This document shows, piece after piece, positions 18,058-26,393 of a stretch of 63,338 nt of DNA (position 1 is its first letter; each line of letters begins with the position of its first letter). Origin of the DNA: CAYMQB01 sp964392665 (GTDB lineage: Bacteria; Hydrothermota; E44-bin80); NCBI GenBank assembly GCA_964392665.1, contig CAYMQB010000012.1:1-63338 (forward strand). The letters run 5' to 3'. Made by a program: the position numbers and the translations under genes. The notes below the pieces were generated by a model. It was not told the DNA's origin. It worked only from the letters and a program-made list of their open reading frames with translations, and made no database searches.

Positions 18058-19391
18058 GTCTTCGTATACAGTCCTTTTTCCAGTTTTTCTACTCTTTCAC
18101 TTAGCATATCATTTTCCTTTTTCAATTCCTTAATTGCATTCACCATCGCCCAGATTATCGGGTCATTATCAACTAATAAGTAGCCATTATCATTCACTTC
18201 TACGGCATCTTTGATAATAGGTTGAATTTCTTGGGCCACAACGCCTATGAATTCCTTATCGGAAGGTAATCCCAATTCATTGTTCTTTTTATACTTATAA
18301 TGTACAGGATTTATCATCTCGATTTCTTCGAGACCACAAGTATACTCACCCCTGACATCCTTGAGTCTCCCGTCGGAGAAGACAGACCAGCTTCCTCCGC
18401 CTGGTATTGCAGCCGTTCCGTTTACTGCAAGCAGATATCCAGATGGATTGGTTGTCCCTATTGCAACATTACCACCACCAGTAATTCTCATTCTTTCCGC
18501 ATTATTGGTTGTGATGATAATTGGAGCATCAGGATAGTGACGTATGTGGAATGCCTCAGGTTCTGAGTAACTCGTTCCGTAAACCTGCAGACGCGTTGTA
18601 GGATAGTGAAAACCGTTACTCAAGGCAATGCCCGCATAGTCAAATGTGTTACTGCAGTCAGCCCAGATTTCAACATTTGTGAGATCTCCAGCATCGGCAC
18701 GAATGATTCCAGCAACTTCGAGTTTTGTCCATGGAGTAGACGTTCCGATACCGACATTGCCATCGCCTTTAATTCGCATGCGTTCGTTTACAAGACCGGT
18801 TATGAATTTTAGTGGTGCAGCAGTTTGTGTGACGAGAGCGATACCTTCTGAGGAATTTATATTTGATTGCAAGCTCAGTTCTTTATCTTCATTATCGTAA
18901 CTGAGAATACCCCAGTATGTATTGCTCTGTCCAAGTCTTAAGAATTCATAAGCATTGGCACTTGTTGATGGATTAAACAGAGTAATGAGCTCAGCTCCAG
19001 CTGCCAGATTTCGCTCAACATGAAGTTTTCCCTGGGGAGAACTCGTTCCAACCCCAACGTTATACGTTGGAACAGGTGCAAGAGATGTCCAGATATTTGC
19101 GCCATCTTCGATCCATCCTCTTTGTCCTTCAGTCCATAGCCTGGGGGTTATGGGATACTCCGGTTTCTCTTCCATGGTTCGTTTGCTTTCATAAATATCT
19201 AATTTTCTGATATGTTTATCTTTGAGATTTCGAATCATCACTTTCATATCAGCAATTTGACTTTCGAGTGAAACAACCTGTTCTTCCAATAATGCTATGT
19301 CAGTAGCACTCGGTTTCTGAGCAGGATAGGAAAATCCAGTAACAATGACGAGGATGGCAAAGCTCGTTAGTGAAAATATTTTATATCTCAT
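18039..19391 (-). CDS. exported protein with S74-type intramolecular chaperone domain
   Basis: 450 residues with a signal peptide (about 1-23) and an early coiled coil (about 28-70). The middle has repeated surface-fibre-like motifs (NVGVGTSSPQGKLHVE, NVGIGTSTPWTKLEVA, NVAIGTTNPSGYLLAVNG), common in proteins with trimeric beta-helical stems. The end carries the S74 domain: SDGRLKDVRGEY, then FIGVVAQEIQPI and a closing coiled coil (AMVNAIKELKKENDMLSERVEKLEKGL). In endosialidases and related tail proteins this domain drives trimer folding and cuts itself off at the Ser of the SD motif. Likely a secreted trimeric surface protein. AGGAGGAGAT precedes the ATG. Confidence 0.85.
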   Translation of the reverse strand: MRYKIFSLTSFAILVIVTGFSYPAQKPSATDIALLEEQVVSLESQIADMKVMIRNLKDKHIRKLDIYESKRTMEEKPEYPITPRLWTEGQRGWIEDGANIWTSLAPVPTYNVGVGTSSPQGKLHVERNLAAGAELITLFNPSTSANAYEFLRLGQSNTYWGILSYDNEDKELSLQSNINSSEGIALVTQTAAPLKFITGLVNERMRIKGDGNVGIGTSTPWTKLEVAGIIRADAGDLTNVEIWADCSNTFDYAGIALSNGFHYPTTRLQVYGTSYSEPEAFHIRHYPDAPIIITTNNAERMRITGGGNVAIGTTNPSGYLLAVNGTAAIPGGGSWSVFSDGRLKDVRGEYTCGLEEIEMINPVHYKYKKNNELGLPSDKEFIGVVAQEIQPIIKDAVEVNDNGYLLVDNDPIIWAMVNAIKELKKENDMLSERVEKLEKGLYTKTHFNAK

Positions 19392-19613
19392 ATCTCCTCC
19401 TTTTTTTTGAATGGCACTGGGAAAAATATTTTTGCAAGCACTATTGGAACAAGTTCAGCCCATAGTTTAGAGTGACATCGGGTCGAGGATTCGTGCATAA
19501 TCTTTGAGTAGGATTCTGCTTTTTTACACTCTTTCGCAGTTTTTTTTTCAGATTCCACTTTAGCATTAAATGAAATTTAAGTCAACAAGAAACTCAGGTA
19601 TTGGTAAATCTAT

Positions 19614-19642
19614 TTGACTTTTTGTTTATAATCATGTAACAT
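19614..19642 (+). promoter_or_regulatory. promoter giving a leaderless transcript
   Basis: TTGACT (19614-19619), a 17-nt spacer and TAACAT (19637-19642), only 6 nt before the ATG at 19649, which has no ribosome binding site. A TATAAT at 19627-19632 is an alternative -10 box and would still leave only a very short leader. Confidence 0.5.
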
Positions 19643-19648
19643 TCACCT

Positions 19649-20884
19649 ATGAACAAGAGAAGAATCTGGGGTTTTTTACCCTTTTCTCTGGGAATTGTAC
19701 TGCTCCTGGGAGGATACTTTTTTTTTGGTTTATTTCAGATTTGGTTTGATAAGGATTTACTCAATAATGTATTTTTACTCCTGGGAATTGTTACAGGGAT
19801 TGCGGTACCAATATTAGCCTATCTATCCTACCCACGTGTTCACAACCTTAAAATACTTATTGCTGGTTACCTTACGGGTGTAGCCACACTTTTTTTCTTT
19901 GTTTCCGAGCACTTTGGTGTTTTCTTTCCGCTGGCGTCTCGGGATTTTATCCCCGGTTCTTATTTGCTTATGATTGCCATAATTTTTCTCAGCACTATCT
20001 TGCCTACCTACTTGAAATATCGTTATACCAAATATATAACAATTGGGCTTTTCCTTGTTGAAGCGGGAATTATCTATATTATTAGAAGCAGCGTATTGCC
20101 TTCCGAATTGTTTTATGCATTAAGGTATTTTAATATTTTCCACTGGATTTGCCTGATACCTGCAGCAGCAGCGTTGTTTGCTTTACTTCTTTCTTTTTTT
20201 GTGTTAAAACTCGGATTTTATTTGGGAGGTGTGTTTGGAGGGACGATAGTGCTTTTTGCTGGCGGATGGTATCTGGGACCTCGAAGTCACAGCATCGGGG
20301 TTTTTGACTCCTACATTTTCGCAGTTGCACCGCTGTTTTTGGGTATTGGTGTTCTCATACACTGGATTGCTAGAATGGAACACAGGGCGTCCTATGACCC
20401 ATTACTCAGGATTTATAACCGCAGTTATTGCGAAAAGATTCTTGCTGAACGGACCAGAATTAATACATCACCACCTTTTACTATTGCCATTGTGGATGTA
20501 GACCGTTTCAAGAGGGTTAATGATACATATGGGCATAGGGTGGGAGATGAATTGCTTATCCGGGTCGCGCGAATCTTGACGAATGAATTGGTTCCGGAAG
20601 GTATTGTGTGCAGATATGGTGGGGATGAGTTTGTTATCTTTTTCCCACGAAAAGACAGCAAAAAGGTTAAATCGATGGTGGATAGAGTTCGTAAATTGGT
20701 TAAGAAGGCAGGTTTTCGTTTCGCTAAAAGAACAGTTAAAGTTACTTTGTCTATCGGGATTTCACATAGAGTTAGTGGCTCCCAAACTTTGCCTGATATT
20801 CTGAGAACTGCTGACAAAGCATTGTATCGTGCAAAAAAGCAGGGTCGAAACCAGATTAGATTTAGTATAACTGAGGCGAGGTAG
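19649..20884 (+). CDS. membrane diguanylate cyclase, GGDEF domain
   Basis: 411 residues. Seven or eight hydrophobic segments fill residues 1-240, followed by a GGDEF domain (about 245-405). The catalytic motif is a perfect GGDEF (324-328), preceded by VDVDRFKRVNDTYGH, which holds the metal-binding Asp. It should make c-di-GMP from two GTP. The RxxD product-inhibition site expected just before GGDEF is absent (the residues are VPEG), so feedback inhibition at that site is unlikely. The membrane part has no recognised sensor family. Translation appears leaderless. Confidence 0.85.
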   Translation: MNKRRIWGFLPFSLGIVLLLGGYFFFGLFQIWFDKDLLNNVFLLLGIVTGIAVPILAYLSYPRVHNLKILIAGYLTGVATLFFFVSEHFGVFFPLASRDFIPGSYLLMIAIIFLSTILPTYLKYRYTKYITIGLFLVEAGIIYIIRSSVLPSELFYALRYFNIFHWICLIPAAAALFALLLSFFVLKLGFYLGGVFGGTIVLFAGGWYLGPRSHSIGVFDSYIFAVAPLFLGIGVLIHWIARMEHRASYDPLLRIYNRSYCEKILAERTRINTSPPFTIAIVDVDRFKRVNDTYGHRVGDELLIRVARILTNELVPEGIVCRYGGDEFVIFFPRKDSKKVKSMVDRVRKLVKKAGFRFAKRTVKVTLSIGISHRVSGSQTLPDILRTADKALYRAKKQGRNQIRFSITEAR

Positions 20885-20906
20885 TTTCTCCCTCATTAAA
20901 TTTTGG

Positions 20907-20935
20907 TTGACATTATGGACTCTCTGTGCTAAAAT
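20907..20935 (+). promoter_or_regulatory. sigma-70 type promoter
   Basis: TTGACA (20907-20912), a 17-nt spacer and TAAAAT (20930-20935). It shows that the ATG at 20926 lies inside the promoter, so the following gene starts at GTG 20965. Confidence 0.7.
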
Positions 20936-20964
20936 TTCTTCAAGTAACTTGGCAAGGAGAAGAA

Positions 20965-21360
20965 GTGAATATACATATAGTATTTGAATATGATACCGAA
21001 AGGAACATAGTCTTTACAGAAGATTATGGTGAACTCAGTACGCGAGAAGATGTTGATAAGTTTTTTTCTGAATACAGGAAATTCTTCGAGGGACTTGATA
21101 AGAAGACATATATGGTTTCAAATATCGATAATCTCCTGGTCCATGCGCCAATTTCAGACTATTATGGAGAAGTAGCCCGTAATACTGTCGTTGAGTATGT
21201 ATCAGGTTTCGCTCGATGGGGAACGAACGACAGAGCGCGAATGACTGTGCGCACAACGTCGCTTAAGGCGAATATTCCGCAGAACATATATAGGACAAAA
21301 GAAGAAGCGATCCAGGCTATCGAGAAAATGAGAGGGAAAAACGAAGAGCCTGATGTGTGA
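20965..21360 (+). CDS. SpoIIAA/STAS-like small protein
   Basis: 131 residues from GTG 20965, chosen because AAGGAGA stands 5 nt before it and the promoter spans the earlier ATG. The pattern (a strand with FEYDTERNIVFTEDYGEL, a helix STREDVDKFFSEYRKFFEG, a strand KTYMVSNIDNLLV, then helices) resembles STAS-like/SpoIIAA-like proteins used as regulatory partners. No phosphorylatable Ser can be named with confidence. It follows the diguanylate cyclase but has its own promoter. Confidence 0.55.
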   Translation: MNIHIVFEYDTERNIVFTEDYGELSTREDVDKFFSEYRKFFEGLDKKTYMVSNIDNLLVHAPISDYYGEVARNTVVEYVSGFARWGTNDRARMTVRTTSLKANIPQNIYRTKEEAIQAIEKMRGKNEEPDV

Positions 21361-21384
21361 GAGGAACAAGTAATGGAGGTCATA

Positions 21385-22713
21385 GTGTTCTATAGAAAGA
21401 TAGTGACTAACTTAATCTATATTCTTTTTATCTGTTTCTTGTTTTCCGTCCCTCTGAAAACACAAGAAATAGCACTAACCAGTAGCAATTTTCATCATTA
21501 TAATCCACAATGGTCTCCGGATGGGAACGAATTAATTTATTACAGAAACACTACTACAGGTCATCTTCAATTGTATAAGATTTCTTCAACAGGAGGTAGT
21601 GAGCAGTCACTTAGCAGTAGCAATTTCAACCATTATTACCCGGAGTGGTCACCTTCTGGGCTCGATATAGTATACCATAGAACAATTGCTTCCGGATATA
21701 GAGAAATTTATAAAGTTTCCTCGAGCGGAGGTACCGAGGTTGAACTTACAAGTAGTAGCAATAACCACTATAATCCACAATGGTCTCCTGTTGGAAATTT
21801 TATTGCATACTTCAGAATAGGGTCACTTGGCAGACATCAGATTTATAAAATTTCTTCTACTGGAGGGAGCGAAATAGATTTGACAAGCGATGGCTTTGAG
21901 CATAAGTATCCCGAATGGTCACCAGATGGTAATGAAATTACCTATCAGAAGTCCGTGATTTCAGGTAAGTGGCAAATTTATAAGGTACCTTCTTCTGGAG
22001 GTAGTGAAGTATCGCTAACTAGCGATACTTACGACCATTTTTATCCTGTTTGGCATCCGGATGGAAGTGAGATTGTTTATCAAAAAACTGATGCATCTGG
22101 TCACAACCAAATCTATAAGATTCCTTCAGCAGGAGGAAGTGAAATTGTTTTAACAAATGACAATTATGAGCACGAATATCCACAGTGGTCACCAGCAGGT
22201 GCTGAGATAGTTTATGAGAAACGTGATATCACCAATAAATATCAAATTTACAAAATTCCCGAGCAAGGAGGCACAGAAGTTGCACTTACAACCGATAATT
22301 ACGAACATATATATCCCCAGTGGTCACCTGATGGAAGCGAAATTGCTTATCAGAAACAGGATGCAACTGGATATAATCAGATTTACAAAACTTCCGCACA
22401 GGGAATTGCGGAATCGATTGAGAAGGAAAAGAAATTTTTTGCCCTTGAAATTTTTCCAAATATCTGTTTGGTCGGGAAAACATCAATAAGTTTTAACATT
22501 CCGGAAAACGGCGATGTTTGTCTAAGGATTTTTGATATGACGGGTAAGAAGGTTAGGGATCTCGTAAATGGCAAGATTGAATCCGGGGATTACAGCATTT
22601 GGTGGGATGGAAAAAACAGTCTTGGGAAAGAAGTTGAAAGCGGGTGTTACTTTATCAATCTTGATTTTTATAGCTTTCATAAAACAGGTAAAATACTGGT
22701 AATAAATAGATAA
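21385..22713 (+). CDS. secreted WD40-like/TolB-type propeller with sorting-type tail
   Basis: 442 residues from GTG 21385, which follows GGAGGT by 4 nt; an ATG at 21373 is the alternative. After a signal peptide (about 1-25) come seven blades of about 45 residues built on HYxPxWSPDGxEIxYxK...GxxQIYKISSxGGSExxLT, the PD40/TolB pattern, so a full seven-bladed propeller is expected. The tail (FPNICLVGKTSISFNIPENG, IFDMTGKKVRDLVNGKI, WWDGKNSLGKEVESGCYF) is a FlgD/type IX-like C-terminal domain. Secreted or surface attached; ligand unknown. A perfect 10-bp inverted repeat at 22007-22030 lies inside blade five. Confidence 0.8.
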   Translation: MFYRKIVTNLIYILFICFLFSVPLKTQEIALTSSNFHHYNPQWSPDGNELIYYRNTTTGHLQLYKISSTGGSEQSLSSSNFNHYYPEWSPSGLDIVYHRTIASGYREIYKVSSSGGTEVELTSSSNNHYNPQWSPVGNFIAYFRIGSLGRHQIYKISSTGGSEIDLTSDGFEHKYPEWSPDGNEITYQKSVISGKWQIYKVPSSGGSEVSLTSDTYDHFYPVWHPDGSEIVYQKTDASGHNQIYKIPSAGGSEIVLTNDNYEHEYPQWSPAGAEIVYEKRDITNKYQIYKIPEQGGTEVALTTDNYEHIYPQWSPDGSEIAYQKQDATGYNQIYKTSAQGIAESIEKEKKFFALEIFPNICLVGKTSISFNIPENGDVCLRIFDMTGKKVRDLVNGKIESGDYSIWWDGKNSLGKEVESGCYFINLDFYSFHKTGKILVINR

Positions 22714-22812
22714 TAGCATTGATAAGGTAGATAACCAAAAAAATTCCGGAAGATAATTTTAAGCAAGTATAGTGGAAACGAGTGGATATCGACCTATAAG
22801 TTCAAAATATAT

Positions 22813-23505
22813 ATGATTATCCTAAGATTACGAATAACTCTCTTTATTTGTTTTCTTTTGGTATCGTTGATTTCCTGTAAACGGTTACCTGAGAAGCTAA
22901 CGGAACAAGATATGAAGAAGGAAATCAGACAGTGGTGGACGGCAAAGATTTTCGAAGGTGTGCTAATCGAAGATACAGTTAAGGTAGGGAAGAAGTATGT
23001 AGTTAACGCAAGAATGGTTGTATGCTATGACACGCTGGAACGAATGGCGTATGAATTCAAGGAATTTAGAAAAGGCTGGAGAGTTAGCGAAGGACCTGTT
23101 GATGAAAAGACAAAGAAAGAAATGATTCGAAAGATGCTGAAAATTCCCTTAAATACGGCAAAAAATAACATTATTATGAGCAATATGAGAGATTTGCAGC
23201 GAGCACTGATGCAGTATGCGAGCGAGAACGATGGAAGATTTCCTGCAGATTTTGGTGCAAAGCGATATGAAATGTCATACAATCTCAAGGGATTTCTTGG
23301 TCCCTATATGAAAAATCCGTATATCGCAGGTACACCAGCAGTGATGATGGCAAATGGCGATACATCCGAATGGTTACCTGAGTATGAGGGAAAGGTGATT
23401 TACTTTCCGGTAGGTGTTGATTTCGATGGTTTGTCTGTTTCAGGATTCATTATTAAAGGTTCCTCTGACAGAGGATTCCTGAAGTGTGTTTTGAGGTCGA
23501 GATAG
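22813..23505 (+). CDS. lipoprotein with type II pseudopilin-like segment
   Basis: 230 residues. The signal ends in LISCK (lipobox). Residues about 30-100 form a charged domain (QWWTAKIFEGVLIEDTVKVG). NMRDLQRALMQYASENDGRFP (about 120-140) is the helix typical of major pseudopilins such as GspG, and the C-terminal part (GDTSEWLPEYEGKVIYFP, IIKGSSDRGFL) reads like their beta domain. Pilins are normally inserted by an N-terminal type IV prepilin signal; here a lipid anchor replaces it. The next gene repeats the C-terminal part. The ATG is preceded by no clear ribosome site. Confidence 0.6.
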   Translation: MIILRLRITLFICFLLVSLISCKRLPEKLTEQDMKKEIRQWWTAKIFEGVLIEDTVKVGKKYVVNARMVVCYDTLERMAYEFKEFRKGWRVSEGPVDEKTKKEMIRKMLKIPLNTAKNNIIMSNMRDLQRALMQYASENDGRFPADFGAKRYEMSYNLKGFLGPYMKNPYIAGTPAVMMANGDTSEWLPEYEGKVIYFPVGVDFDGLSVSGFIIKGSSDRGFLKCVLRSR

Positions 23506-23513
23506 GGGAGAAG

Positions 23514-23804
23514 GTGAGAAAAATAGGATTTTTGCTGCTGCTCTGTTTATCGATTTGTCTCGTATCCTGAGATTCGGAGCTTGCAAAAGAAATTGTGGAA
23601 AGACTGAATTCTAATGTTAAGAATCCATATCTACCAGAACAACTTGCATTTATAGATGCGATTGGTGATACTTCGGAGTGGTTTCCCGAGTATATCGGAA
23701 AAGTAGTTTATTTCCCCTGGGTTAATAAAGATGGGACTGCCTCGAAATACATAATAAGAGGTTCTAAATCTACCGGGTTCACAGATTTAATACTTGGCTT
23801 ATAG
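23514..23804 (+). pseudogene. interrupted lipoprotein gene with in-frame UGA at the lipobox
   Basis: From GTG 23514 (AGGGGAG upstream) the frame encodes 18 residues of a clean lipoprotein signal ending LVS, then TGA at 23568-23570, then 78 further codons in the same frame to the TAA-type end at 23804. The UGA stands exactly where the lipobox requires cysteine. The downstream part is clearly related to the C-terminus of the preceding gene (GDTSEWFPEYIGKVVYFP against GDTSEWLPEYEGKVIYFP). Two readings are possible: a TGT/TGC to TGA nonsense mutation in a small paralogue, or a selenocysteine codon, since selA and selB are present at 48-52 kb. Only an imperfect stem (5+3+4 bp) can be drawn after the UGA by eye, so nonsense is favoured. 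If UGA stops, a GTG at 23595 would give a 69-residue remnant. Confidence 0.55.
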
Positions 23805-23865
23805 CTTTTTCAAATATTTAGTTATTGGTTAGCAGTCGATGGTGTGTAAATAGTCAGTAAACGCT

Positions 23866-23903
23866 GTCATTGCGAGCGAGGAAAGGGACTTAAAACAATC
23901 GCC
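23866..23903 (+). repeat. interspersed element, GTCAYTGCGAG...CAATCGC type, copy 2
   Basis: GTCATTGCGAG, about 19 variable bases and ACAATCGCC lie between convergent genes. The same ends occur at 1457-1501 on the minus strand. GTCATTGCG recurs near the right edge of the window (about 63284) without the second half. Confidence 0.5.
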
Positions 23904-23911
23904 CTGAGGAT

Positions 23912-25108
23912 TTATTGATTAGGGTATTGGAGAAAAAGGAAAACTTTGTCATATCTACCCGACCACGTTTGTGTTACATCTCTCGAGTCAAGTTCTATGC
24001 CAAGGTTCATTCCTGCTCTTGCTTTATTTTTGAATTTGTGATCGGCAAAAAGAATTAATCTGTTATCTTTTCTTTTTTTGTTTTCGAATATCAATCGTCC
24101 AATACCATTGCAATAATTTATACCTATGTTTGAATGGCCTCCAAAATGCCTTTCTATTCCTATCAAGATAGCTTTCCTTTTTACACTTGGAAATGGATGT
24201 TTTTCTTGAAGATCTGAATCATATTGCATTGTTAAACCAAAGGATTCTGAGATGCTTTTATATGCATACATACCTGTTCTCAGACGAACGCATTGTTTAG
24301 TACTGTCAAATGTGCCCTCGCCTGAAAGATAGTCTTCTTTGTTGTATTCGAAGTTAATGTTCCATGACAGAATCGTGGAATCAGGGAATAAGTAACGGTG
24401 TTTTATTGCAATGTTCGATTTTTGACCTTCTTTTATATTCAGAACTTTTCCGCTCTCGTTTTCGTAGTTTGCTCTGTATGGTTTTTCGATATTATAGGAA
24501 ACAATAAATCTCTGGCTTTGTTTCCTAATTATCGATATGTCCAGGGAAAAAAGAATTGGTAATGAAGAATAAATTCGCATTGAATCTTCATCTCTTCCCT
24601 TGAATGTATAATTGTTTGGAGCATTTTCCATCAAAACAGATATTCTTACGAAATCCAGCGGGCTATCTTCGTAAGACAATCTTATGCCAGCATCGCTCTC
24701 TTTTTTGTCATAAAAAGGATAGCCAAACAGAGAAAAATTAATTTTCTCAAATGCTTTAAACTTCAATTCCAATTCATTATTATAGAATTGAGAGTTTTCA
24801 TTTGCATCGCTGAAGTAATTGAAGCAAAAAAGGAAGTAATCACTTAAAGGAAATTGACCCTTCCAGTGTTGCAATATATGCAGGGTGTGAAGGTCAAATG
24901 AAGCACCCCTGATTCTAAAACCCGTTGTTATTTCTGCCCATTGATCTTCCCAAACAGGCGGAAATCGTTGCTGGAGTTGACTTACGCAGTATTCCGGGTC
25001 AAGGTCTTCGAAAGTTTCGGATTCTTTTGACGATACTTCGGCATCGAATGTCAATCGGAGCAGAAGAAACATCACCAAAATGTGAGATACCGTTAGTTTA
25101 TTATACAT
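23912..25108 (-). CDS. probable outer-membrane beta-barrel protein
   Basis: 398 residues with a signal peptide (about 1-25) and long runs of alternating polar and hydrophobic residues in about 10-residue strands (for example ILSWNINFEYN, KAILIGIERHF, RLILFADHKF, AGMNLGIELDSRD) ending in an aromatic-rich strand (YDKVFLFLQYPNQ). This is the look of an outer-membrane barrel of 12-16 strands, but no family is recognised. Its ATG overlaps the pdxA stop by 1 nt (TAATG), so it ends a coupled operon. Role unknown. Confidence 0.55.
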   Translation of the reverse strand: MYNKLTVSHILVMFLLLRLTFDAEVSSKESETFEDLDPEYCVSQLQQRFPPVWEDQWAEITTGFRIRGASFDLHTLHILQHWKGQFPLSDYFLFCFNYFSDANENSQFYNNELELKFKAFEKINFSLFGYPFYDKKESDAGIRLSYEDSPLDFVRISVLMENAPNNYTFKGRDEDSMRIYSSLPILFSLDISIIRKQSQRFIVSYNIEKPYRANYENESGKVLNIKEGQKSNIAIKHRYLFPDSTILSWNINFEYNKEDYLSGEGTFDSTKQCVRLRTGMYAYKSISESFGLTMQYDSDLQEKHPFPSVKRKAILIGIERHFGGHSNIGINYCNGIGRLIFENKKRKDNRLILFADHKFKNKARAGMNLGIELDSRDVTQTWSGRYDKVFLFLQYPNQ

Positions 25109-26079
25109 TATCGTTTGTTTCTCAGCATATGACAGGCAAGTCTCACTGCTTGCATAAAACTGCGGGGTGAAGCAATACCTAATCCTGCAATATCAAAGGC
25201 GGTTCCATGGTCGGGAGATGTACGAACAAAAGGTAATCCAAGTGTAACATTAACGTTTTTTTCCCAGGATAGGAGTTTTGCTGCTATCATTGCCTGGTCG
25301 TGGTACATAAAAAGTATTGCGTCGAAATTTTTTCTTTTAAGAAGAATAGTATCGGATGGTAGTGGTCCTTCGACATTAATGCCTTTCTTTGCGGCTTTTC
25401 TTATTGTCGGCTCAATAATATCTGTTTCTTCTTTTCCTATGAATCCATGTTCACCTGCATGCGGGTTTAATGCAGAGACACCAATGACAGGATGAAGCAC
25501 ATTGAAATAGTTTTTTAAACCCTTATTCATTATTTCTATTTTTGAAAGTATATTTTCTTTGCTCAAATTGGATGAAACATTCTTGATTCTAATATGTGTT
25601 GTAACCAGACCAGTTTTTAGTGCAGGGGACACAAAGAACATTAAAACATCTTTGACTTTTGATATCCGTTTGAGCATTTCGGTATGACCGGTAAATTTTC
25701 TTCCCGTTAGATTTATTGCATATTTGGAAACTGGAGCCGTAACAAGAGCGTCGATTTTCTTGTCCAATGCGAGTTCAATTCCCTTTTTTACCATACTGAA
25801 GGCGACATTTCCCGTTAAGCTGCTGGGTTTTCCGATTTCGAAATTTATTCCACCTGTAACTTCAAGAATCTGCAATTTTTTGTCCGTTCCCATCATAGAT
25901 TCAAAAGAAGATTTTTTAACGCGTAATTCGATCGACTGTGAATGGGTCTGGAAGAAATTCTCAGGAGTAAGAATGACGAACTTAAAACCTTTGATTTTTC
26001 TGAGTTTGTTAAGTGATTTTAGAACGATTTCTGGTCCGATTCCCGCGGGATCACCAATCGTAATGCCAACTCTCATCAT
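25108..26079 (-). CDS. pdxA: 4-hydroxythreonine-4-phosphate dehydrogenase
   Basis: 323 residues, the usual PdxA length. It oxidises 4-phosphohydroxy-L-threonine with NAD in the DXP-dependent route to pyridoxal phosphate. Visible family motifs: GDPAGIGPEI (about 9-18), TAPVSK, TGHTEML with a metal-binding His, LNPHAGE with a second His, MYHDQ with the third, and LPFVRTSPDHGTAFDIAG near the end. The start overlaps the S4-protein stop by 4 nt (ATGA). Its barrel-like neighbour has no obvious link to vitamin B6. Confidence 0.93.
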   Translation of the reverse strand: MMRVGITIGDPAGIGPEIVLKSLNKLRKIKGFKFVILTPENFFQTHSQSIELRVKKSSFESMMGTDKKLQILEVTGGINFEIGKPSSLTGNVAFSMVKKGIELALDKKIDALVTAPVSKYAINLTGRKFTGHTEMLKRISKVKDVLMFFVSPALKTGLVTTHIRIKNVSSNLSKENILSKIEIMNKGLKNYFNVLHPVIGVSALNPHAGEHGFIGKEETDIIEPTIRKAAKKGINVEGPLPSDTILLKRKNFDAILFMYHDQAMIAAKLLSWEKNVNVTLGLPFVRTSPDHGTAFDIAGLGIASPRSFMQAVRLACHMLRNKR

Positions 26080-26342
26080 AAAATATCTACCTTTTCATCC
26101 TTGACAACATTATAGTACGATGATGCTTGCGTTTTTGGAATAGTCATTTTTGGAATTCCCGAAACTCTAATTGTGAGTTTTCTCTTCGCAAGATTTAAAA
26201 CTATAATATCATTTGGTTTAACTTCCTTTGCTGCTTTTGCTCTTATATTGTTTACAAAAATGAGACCTTTTCTACAGAATATGTTAGATTTCGATCTTGT
26301 TTTTACAATTTTGGCTTTTTTGAGAAAAAGGTCGAGCCTCAT
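26076..26342 (-). CDS. small S4-domain RNA-binding protein
   Basis: 88 residues starting MRLDLFLKKAKIVKTRSKS, then CRKGLIFVNNIRAKAAKEVKPNDII: a complete S4 domain of the Hsp15/RqcP kind. RqcP-like proteins help ribosome-associated quality control on stalled 50S subunits, while Hsp15 rescues stalled 50S. Which role applies here cannot be told. Coupled to pdxA by a 4-nt overlap, and 51 nt after the surA-type gene. Confidence 0.8.
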   Translation of the reverse strand: MRLDLFLKKAKIVKTRSKSNIFCRKGLIFVNNIRAKAAKEVKPNDIIVLNLAKRKLTIRVSGIPKMTIPKTQASSYYNVVKDEKVDIL

Positions 26343-26393
26343 TTAGTAGCAAATGCAGTAAAAGACTTTATCTCTCACTTATATGTTACGTGC

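Noticed and set aside
20926..20964. ATG 20926 as the start of the STAS-like gene
   Set aside because: It is inside the TTGACA-17-TAAAAT promoter; GTG 20965 has the ribosome site.
22007..22030. Perfect 10-bp inverted repeat inside the propeller gene
   Set aside because: It encodes ordinary blade residues (SEVSLTSDTY); probably chance from repeat codons.
23560..23630. A SECIS hairpin after the UGA at 23568
   Set aside because: Only a broken stem (5, 3 and 4 bp with an internal loop and bulge) can be drawn by eye, so I do not annotate it as a feature.
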